A DNA stretch of 20,660 bases from Pseudomonas sp. (GTDB lineage Bacteria > Pseudomonadota > Gammaproteobacteria > Pseudomonadales > Pseudomonadaceae): assembly GCA_029239415.1 (NCBI GenBank), contig JAQZAY010000027.1, forward strand, positions 1 to 20,660, read 5' to 3'. The notes under the pieces are model-generated. The model had not been told where the DNA came from. It made no database searches and saw only the letters and a list, made by a program, of their open reading frames with translations. Position 1 is the first letter of the stretch. Every line of letters starts with the position of its first letter. Shown here in pieces: positions 15,393 to 20,660 of this stretch. The translations under genes and the position numbers were made by a program.

Positions 15393-17092
15393 GTGCGCGC
15401 AAGGCCCCGGCCATCGTCGTACTCGGTCCCGGTGCCCTGGCCACGGCGCACAAGATCCAGCAGCTCTACCCGCAGGCCGTGGTCCACGGCATGGCCGGCC
15501 GGGTCGAGGACGTCGACAGTCTCTACCAGGACTTTGGCCAGACCCTGCGGGCGCTGTACCAGCAGGACACACCGATCATCGCCTTGTGCGCCGCAGGTAT
15601 TGTCATCCGCAGCCTGGCCAGCCTGCTCGGTGAAAAAGGGGTGGAGCCGCCAGTCCTGGCCGTGGCCGAGGATGGCAGCGCCGTTGTGCCGCTGCTCGGC
15701 GGCCTGGGCGGGGTCAATGTCATGGCCCGCGAGATTGCCGCCGCGCTGGACGTCGCGCCCGCCATTACCACCAGCGGAGAGCTGCGTTTCGGCACCTGCC
15801 TGCTTGATCCCCCGCCAGGTTACGCGTTGGCGGACCTGGAGCAGGGCAAGCGCTTCGTCTCGGACCTCCTGGCCGGTGAAACGGTGCGCGTCGAGGGGGC
15901 AGCGCCCTGGCTTGCGCAGGTGCAACTGCCCAGCAGCGAGTCGGCCCGGCGGATCATTCATGTGGACTGCACGGCCCGGCCGACCAGCCGCGACGAACTG
16001 TTGATCCATCCACGCGCCGTGCTGGTGGCTGTCGATGCACAGGTGCCAGACCTCGCCGCGGCGGTGCGCCTTGCCCTGCGCGATGCCAACATTGCCGAGC
16101 AGTCGCTGGCCTGCCTGCTGGCCAACGAAACGGACATGGCCCAGCCTGCGCTGCTTGAAGCGGCGCGTGCGCTGGGAGTAGCCCTGCGCTTCGCGCCAGT
16201 GGCAGACAACCTCCAAGCGCTGGCGCTGGCTACGCTGGCTCAGGCCCGGATCGTGCCGCTCGACCGGCCAGGGCTGGCAATCGCTGTCGCCCCCGAGCCT
16301 GTCGACCCCGAGCGCCTCGGGCGTGCCCGCGGCCGGCTGGCGGTCATCGGCCTCGGTCCTGGCGCGGCCGAACTGATGGTGCCGGCGGTCAAGGCCGAGC
16401 TGGCGCGCGCCAGCGACGTGCTCGGCTACGAGACCTACGTGCGCATGGCCGGCCCGTTCCGCGACGACCAGGTCCTGCACTGCACCGACAACCGTGAAGA
16501 GATGCAGCGCGCGCGTCACGCGTTCGAGCTGGCGGCGCAAGGGCGCTCGGTGGTGGTGGTGTCGTCCGGCGACCCCGGGGTCTTCGCCATGGCCGCTGCC
16601 GTGCTCGAGGCCTTGCATGGCTCGGACGATCCCGCCTGGCAGCGCGTCGACCTCGAGATCCTGCCAGGAGTTTCCGCTTCGCTCGCCACCGCTGCCCAGG
16701 CGGGCGCGCCGCTAGGGCACGACTTCTGCGTGATGTCGCTGTCCGACAACCTCAAGCCCTGGACCACCATCGAACAGCGCCTGGACCTCGCCTGCCAGGC
16801 CGACCTGGTGCTGGCCTTCTACAACCCGATCTCGCGATCACGCCCCTGGCAGCTCGGGCGTGCCCTGGAGATCGTGCGAAAGCACCGCGAGGGGCAGACA
16901 CCTGTAGTCCTGGGCCGGGACATCGGTAGGCCGGGACAGACGCTGAAGGTAGTCAGCCTGGACGAGTTGCTGCCAGACATGGTCGACATGCGCACCATGG
17001 TCCTGGTCGGATCGTCCACCACTTGCACCTTTGCCCGCGCCGCTGGCGGGTCGTGGGTGTATACCCCGCGCTGGTACCCGACGGCCCCCTGA
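15389..17092 (+). CDS. cobJ: CbiG-CobJ fusion: precorrin-3B C17-methyltransferase with N-terminal CbiG-like module
   Basis: The C-terminal part (about 316-567) is the CobJ methyltransferase that contracts the ring while methylating C17: [15 protein letters not shown] at 316-330, [16 protein letters not shown] near 392, [22 protein letters not shown] (as separate family segments) and [14 protein letters not shown]. The first 310 residues are CbiG-like: an N-terminal domain ([42 protein letters not shown]), a linking part, and a CobE/CbiG C-terminal domain from about 208 ([19 protein letters not shown]). CbiG opens the lactone in the anaerobic route and CobE has an unclear aerobic role, so the fusion covers both. 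The ATG at 15389 is preferred: it overlaps cobI as ATGA and GAAAGG sits eight bases before it. An in-frame GTG at 15380 would add three residues. Confidence 0.93.
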   Translation: MSARKAPAIVVLGPGALATAHKIQQLYPQAVVHGMAGRVEDVDSLYQDFGQTLRALYQQDTPIIALCAAGIVIRSLASLLGEKGVEPPVLAVAEDGSAVVPLLGGLGGVNVMAREIAAALDVAPAITTSGELRFGTCLLDPPPGYALADLEQGKRFVSDLLAGETVRVEGAAPWLAQVQLPSSESARRIIHVDCTARPTSRDELLIHPRAVLVAVDAQVPDLAAAVRLALRDANIAEQSLACLLANETDMAQPALLEAARALGVALRFAPVADNLQALALATLAQARIVPLDRPGLAIAVAPEPVDPERLGRARGRLAVIGLGPGAAELMVPAVKAELARASDVLGYETYVRMAGPFRDDQVLHCTDNREEMQRARHAFELAAQGRSVVVVSSGDPGVFAMAAAVLEALHGSDDPAWQRVDLEILPGVSASLATAAQAGAPLGHDFCVMSLSDNLKPWTTIEQRLDLACQADLVLAFYNPISRSRPWQLGRALEIVRKHREGQTPVVLGRDIGRPGQTLKVVSLDELLPDMVDMRTMVLVGSSTTCTFARAAGGSWVYTPRWYPTAP

Positions 17093-17149
17093 GCGTGCCG
17101 GGGAAAGCCTTCGCGGCGCCCTTGGCGAATGCGCAGCCCTAGTGTGAAA

Positions 17150-17168
17150 GCCCCCGGATTGCGGGGGC
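17150..17168. terminator. GC-rich hairpin after cobJ
   Basis: GCCCCCG (17150-17156) and CGGGGGC (17162-17168) form a strong stem with a GATTG loop, 57 bases past the cobJ stop and 22 bases before the next start. Only ATT follows, so it is a stem without a proper T run. It may end the cobalamin operon or lie in the leader of the next gene. The remaining bases from 17093 show only a short TTCGC/GCGAA repeat (17110-17127 area). Confidence 0.5.
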
Positions 17169-17190
17169 ATTGCCCACTGGAGCATTCAAG

Positions 17191-17880
17191 ATGAGTAACG
17201 ACAAGAGCGTCCTGAGCAAAGATTCCGCCTTCCTGGTAGAAAATTCCCTGATGGCATTTGGCGCTGGCATGGCCCAGCAGAGCCGCACCGACGTGAAGAA
17301 CGCCTTCCATTTCGCCTCGCTGGTGGCGGGCAGGCTGCACGATCCAGAGCAGCACAGCGAGCACTGGTACGGCCAGTTCCTCAAGGTCATGCAAGACTGC
17401 GGCTGGGTGACCATGCGGCGCAACTACGAGCGCGAGGCATCATCGGCCACCAATGTCTCGGTCGGCGCCGTGGCCCTGAGGCTGCTCGGCGCAGCGGGCA
17501 CGGCAGCCCTTGGCGTGTCCGCGGGCAAGGCCTTCGGCTTGCTGGCCAAGGCGGCGCTGGAGAAGCTGGGCGCGAGTCCGGACCTGAAGAATGTGTTCCT
17601 CCACAAGCGAAAGGGCAAGGCCAACGGCATGGTGGGCCTGGGCGCGTGCATTGAAACCGCCGAGGGTGAAGTGCTCCTGGTCATGGGCTGCGTCGCGGCC
17701 AAGGCGCCCGAGTCGGAAAACGACCTGCTGGGTATCGAGTGGACCATCACCTCGTCCGAGTTCTATACCGGCACGGCGGTCCTGTCCTTCAACCAGAATC
17801 TCTACGCACGAGTGCGCGACACCGTGGAGAACAAGCTCCAGGACCGCACCGCCAGCAACGTGCTGGAGTACCAGATCTGA
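17191..17880 (+). CDS. Hypothetical protein, first of a paralogous pair
   Basis: I do not recognise this 229-residue protein. The ATG at 17191 has GGAG eight bases upstream; an in-frame TTG at 17170 is less likely. No signal peptide is seen. Residues about 18-70 look helical (SLMAFGAGMAQQSRTDVKNA ... WYGQFLKVMQDCGW). About 88-125 is an Ala/Gly-rich hydrophobic stretch (VGAVALRLLGAAGTAALGVS and on) that might touch a membrane or form a tight helical hairpin. The last 100 residues suggest beta strands, ending NVLEYQI. The N-terminal third and the C-terminal end both resemble the next gene, which starts two bases after this stop. No function is claimed; a two-part complex with the next protein is inferred. 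Confidence 0.8.
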   Translation: MSNDKSVLSKDSAFLVENSLMAFGAGMAQQSRTDVKNAFHFASLVAGRLHDPEQHSEHWYGQFLKVMQDCGWVTMRRNYEREASSATNVSVGAVALRLLGAAGTAALGVSAGKAFGLLAKAALEKLGASPDLKNVFLHKRKGKANGMVGLGACIETAEGEVLLVMGCVAAKAPESENDLLGIEWTITSSEFYTGTAVLSFNQNLYARVRDTVENKLQDRTASNVLEYQI

Positions 17881-17882
17881 CC

Positions 17883-18506
17883 ATGGACAAGCCACAGGCC
17901 GTAGTGCTCGGCGCAAGTCTCTTGTCCTTCCTGCCCGGCGTGGCCCGACAGCAACGCGAGGCGGTGAAACTGGCCCTGGCGCTGGCCGAGCGTGCCACCC
18001 AAGGTGCCTTCGTTGACGGGCTGATCACCGACTGGCTTGGCTACTACCGCAATCAGCTGCGGTTCTACGGCTGGGACGCGGTGCCACCTGGGGAGGCGCA
18101 CGGACCAAGGGATGAGCGACGGGACATCGTGGACAAGGCCTTGGGCACCATCGCCGAGACTGGCGGGGCGCACTTCGCGCACGGAACGCGCATGGCGTTG
18201 CGCCGGCTCACGGCAGATTCGGGCAGTCTGCTGCGCTTCGAGGAGTATGCCCGCACCCATGGGCATTTCCAGCTGCTGCCGTGCGCGCCGTCTGGAAGCA
18301 GCGGCGTGGACATGGTGATCTACCACGAACGTGGCTCCAGTGCGTGGTTTTCGGCAGGTTTTCTGTCCCTTGACCGGGGCAGGCGAGATGCCAGGGCAGA
18401 GCTGGTACGCTTCAATACCCGGCTGTTCGACCAGCAGCACCGGCCGCGGGTGGAGCAGTCGCTGGTGAAGATGGCGTTGCGCAACCTGGTCGAATATCAG
18501 CTCTAG
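17883..18506 (+). CDS. Hypothetical protein, second of a paralogous pair
   Basis: Unrecognised 207-residue protein. The ATG at 17883 is two bases past the upstream stop, so the two are surely co-translated; no strong separate ribosome site is seen. SLLSFLPGVARQQREAVKLA and LRFYGW near the N-terminus match SLMAFGAGMAQQSRTDVKNA and MQDCGW of its neighbour, and RFNTRLF ... VEQSLVKMALRNLVEYQL matches SFNQNLY ... VENKLQDRTASNVLEYQI. The middle differs: this one is charged and lacks the Ala/Gly-rich stretch. There is no signal peptide or membrane segment. Its TAG stop shares the palindrome CTAG with the stop of the kinase gene on the other strand. Confidence 0.8.
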   Translation: MDKPQAVVLGASLLSFLPGVARQQREAVKLALALAERATQGAFVDGLITDWLGYYRNQLRFYGWDAVPPGEAHGPRDERRDIVDKALGTIAETGGAHFAHGTRMALRRLTADSGSLLRFEEYARTHGHFQLLPCAPSGSSGVDMVIYHERGSSAWFSAGFLSLDRGRRDARAELVRFNTRLFDQQHRPRVEQSLVKMALRNLVEYQL

Positions 18507-20660
18507 GGCCTGGGCACTGTCCTGGGCGGGAGGCGACTGGGTTCGCGCTGACTGGCCCAGTACTCGATCAGCCCACGCAGCTGTGACAGCTCCACCGGCT
18601 TGGCCATGTGCCCGTCCATGCCCGCCAGGCGAGCGCGCTCCTTGTGCTCGGTCAGGATGTGCGCGGTCAGTGCCACCACCGGGGTGCGCGGTCGGTGGGT
18701 GGAGGCTTCCCAGGCCCGCAGCTGCTCGGTCGCCGAGAAGCCGTCGAGCACGGGCATTTCGCAATCCATCAGCACCAGGTCGTACTGCTGGCGCTTCATG
18801 GCGTGCAGGGCTTCTTCGCCATTGCTGGCGGTATCGGGCGCAAGGTCGAGCTTGCCGAGCATGCCGCGGATCACCTTGGTCGAGATGGTGTTGTCCTCGG
18901 CCACGAGGATGCGAAAGTCCTCTGGGAGGTCCAGCGGCTGGGGGAGATCAGACAATGGCACTGGCGTTGGCGCCAGCAGAGCCTTGCCGCGCTGGGCCAG
19001 CTCTTCGGCCAGGGTGGTCTTGAGCGTGTAGCCGGCGACCGGCTTGGCGAGGATGCGCTTGATCCCGGCGTTGCGCGCGATGATCTTGCTCGGCGCGTTG
19101 CTGATTCCGGTGAGCATGATCACCAGGATGTCATGGTTCAGGCTCGGATCTTCCTTGATCTTGGCCGCCAACTGCATGCCGGTCATGCCGGGCATGTTCT
19201 GGTCCAGCAACACTGCGTCGAAATAGTCGCGCAGGTGAGCCTTGGTGCGCAGCAAGGCCAGGGCCTCCTTGCCCGAGGGCACGGCGCTCACGTTCATGCC
19301 CCAGGCGCTGCACTGCTGCACCAGCACCTTGCGGCAGGTGTCGTTGTCGTCCACCACCAGCACCCGCGCATCGCGCAAGGGGCCGTCGAGGTCGGCGGGG
19401 GGCTGCTCGAGGCGCTGTGGATCGAGCGGCAGGGTCAGCCACAGCGTGTTGCCCATGGTGCTGCTGGTCTTGATGCCGAACTCGCCTTGCATCAGGCCGA
19501 TCAGCTGCTTGGCGATCACCAGCCCCAGATGCCCGCCAAGCTTGTTGCTGGAGAGAAAATGCCGGCTGTGCAGCTCGGCCTGCAGCAAAGCCTCGCGCTC
19601 GCCAGGCGGCATGGGGTCGCCGCTGTCCTGTACGGCGATGCGCAGGCGCGGGATTTCGCCACGCTGGTCGAGGGCCACCACCAGCAGGATCTCGCCCCGC
19701 ATGGTGTTCTTCAAGGCGTTGTCCAGCAGGCTGGACAGGGCCTGGCGCAGACGCGTCGGGTCGCCGCTGACGACCCGTGGCACCTGCGGCTGGGTAAAGC
19801 TGATCAGCTCGATGTTCTGCTGCTCGGCCTTGGCACGGAAGATATTGAGGCAGTCCTCGATCAGCGCGTTGAGGTCGAATTGCACGTCATCGAGCTCGAT
19901 CTGCCGGGACTCGAGCTTGGAGATATCGAGAATCTCGTTGATCAGCGTCAGCAGCTCGTTGCCGGCGCTGTGGATGGTCTGCACGTAGTCGCGCTGCTTG
20001 GTCGACAGCGCCGTGCCCAGCAGCAGCTCGGTCATGCCCAGCACGCCATTCATGGGAGTGCGGATCTCGTGGCTGATCTTGGCCAGGAACTCGGCCTTGG
20101 CGTTGATTTCGGCATCGGCGGCGGCCAGGTCGCGGCTGGCGCTGAAACGCTCCTCGTTCATCTTGCGCAAGCGTGCGCTGACCGCCAGGTTGAGTAGCAT
20201 ACCGCTGACCACAGTCAGCCCCAGCAGAATGCACAATAGCCATGGCGTGGGCGTGCGGGTCAGGCCGAGCAGGGCCGGGAGCAGCACCAGCCCGCCAAGG
20301 TTGAACACCAGCATTGCCGAGGTGAACAGGCGGGCCGGGGCGTAGCCCTTGTAGCTGTGGTAGCTGGCCACCACCAGCATGCTTATGCTGCCCAGGGCCA
20401 GCAGGGCGTAGGTCATCAGGTTCAACGGCAGGGTGTCGACGAACAGCAGCACCAGGCCGCTCAGGCCGGTCACCAACATCTCGATCTGCAGCAGGCGGTT
20501 GAGTCGCGGCTGCTGGCGGGCCGCGAAGAAATGCTGAGTGAAATACAGCCCGGCAAGGCCGGCCATCAGCAGCGTCAGGTAGGCCGCGGGGGTCTGCGCG
20601 GTATGCCAGGGCTGCCACCAGGGGCCCGTGAGGTTGAGCAGGATCAGGGCGCTGAGCAGC
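18503..20660 (-). CDS. Hybrid sensor histidine kinase with two receiver domains (5' end outside the window)
   Basis: Inner-membrane signalling kinase. The frame is open to the right edge, so the start is missing; residue numbers here count from the Met coded at 20566, and about 31 more residues are visible before it. The N-terminal part has at least five membrane segments up to about 130 and could be a 7TMR-DISM type sensor. The dimerisation/phosphoacceptor domain carries H166 (AKISHEIRTPMNG). The ATPase domain has the N box LLDNALKN (N283), a weak G1 box DSGDPMP (314-320) and a G2 segment GGHLGL (344-349). Receiver 1 (about 400-525) has phospho-acceptor D455 (LLDQNMPG) and K508 (AKPV); receiver 2 (about 552-675) has D601 (LMDCEMPVLDG). 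No HPt domain follows, so phosphate would pass to a separate protein. Signal and targets are unknown. Confidence 0.9.
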   Translation of the reverse strand, partial: LLSALILLNLTGPWWQPWHTAQTPAAYLTLLMAGLAGLYFTQHFFAARQQPRLNRLLQIEMLVTGLSGLVLLFVDTLPLNLMTYALLALGSISMLVVASYHSYKGYAPARLFTSAMLVFNLGGLVLLPALLGLTRTPTPWLLCILLGLTVVSGMLLNLAVSARLRKMNEERFSASRDLAAADAEINAKAEFLAKISHEIRTPMNGVLGMTELLLGTALSTKQRDYVQTIHSAGNELLTLINEILDISKLESRQIELDDVQFDLNALIEDCLNIFRAKAEQQNIELISFTQPQVPRVVSGDPTRLRQALSSLLDNALKNTMRGEILLVVALDQRGEIPRLRIAVQDSGDPMPPGEREALLQAELHSRHFLSSNKLGGHLGLVIAKQLIGLMQGEFGIKTSSTMGNTLWLTLPLDPQRLEQPPADLDGPLRDARVLVVDDNDTCRKVLVQQCSAWGMNVSAVPSGKEALALLRTKAHLRDYFDAVLLDQNMPGMTGMQLAAKIKEDPSLNHDILVIMLTGISNAPSKIIARNAGIKRILAKPVAGYTLKTTLAEELAQRGKALLAPTPVPLSDLPQPLDLPEDFRILVAEDNTISTKVIRGMLGKLDLAPDTASNGEEALHAMKRQQYDLVLMDCEMPVLDGFSATEQLRAWEASTHRPRTPVVALTAHILTEHKERARLAGMDGHMAKPVELSQLRGLIEYWASQREPSRLPPRTVPRP

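Noticed and set aside
15041..16618. Long open frame on the minus strand opposite cobI and cobJ
   Set aside because: Such frames are common opposite GC-rich genes; its composition is rich in His, Gln, Arg and Gly without any domain, and the plus-strand genes are certain.
17105..17130. Pseudomonas REP-like repeat after cobJ
   Set aside because: A short TTCGC/GCGAA repeat is present, but it lacks the conserved REP core and there is no second copy in the window.

Overview
The window is GC-rich, gene-dense DNA that reads as the chromosome of a gamma-proteobacterial Pseudomonas, probably of the P. putida group. The reasons are the close match of its CycA to enterobacterial CycA, the OprC-type copper receptor, and the Pseudomonas-style split cobalamin cluster (cobL-cbiD-cobK divergent from cobG-cobH-cobI-cobJ). 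There are no rRNA or tRNA genes, insertion sequences, prophage genes or CRISPR arrays.

Layout. (1) 77-1568 (+): a secreted metzincin-type zinc protease whose signal peptide is separated from the rest of the protein by a one-base shift at a run of nine G; its ribosome binding site lies in the arm of a strong predicted hairpin. (2) 1611-3026 (-): cycA, a D-serine/D-alanine/glycine transporter. (3) 3149-8081 (-): a five-gene copper-handling operon, transcribed in the order DUF2946 protein, PCu(A)C periplasmic copper chaperone, second DUF2946 protein rich in Met/His, OprC TonB-dependent copper receptor, PepSY inner-membrane protein. (4) 8182-9500 (-): an NfeD/SPFH (stomatin-like) membrane pair. 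(5) 9578-12601 (-) and 12705-17092 (+): two divergent, tightly overlapping cobalamin operons that build the corrin ring from precorrin-2 onward. The set mixes the oxygen-dependent CobG with CbiD and a CbiG-like module, both typical of the anaerobic route; the CbiG-like module is fused to CobJ. (6) 17191-18506 (+): two adjacent, distantly related genes of unknown function that look like diverged tandem paralogs. (7) 18503 to the right edge (-): the 3' part of a multi-pass membrane hybrid histidine kinase with two receiver domains; its 5' end lies outside the window.

How it fits together. The copper genes form a route from the outer membrane (OprC) through periplasmic chaperones to an inner-membrane PepSY protein, with stable hairpins on both sides of oprC that could set separate expression levels. 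The cobalamin operons share a 103-base divergent control region that is too short for a cobalamin riboswitch. The least-understood items are the G-run/hairpin arrangement in front of the protease and the paralogous pair at 17191-18506.
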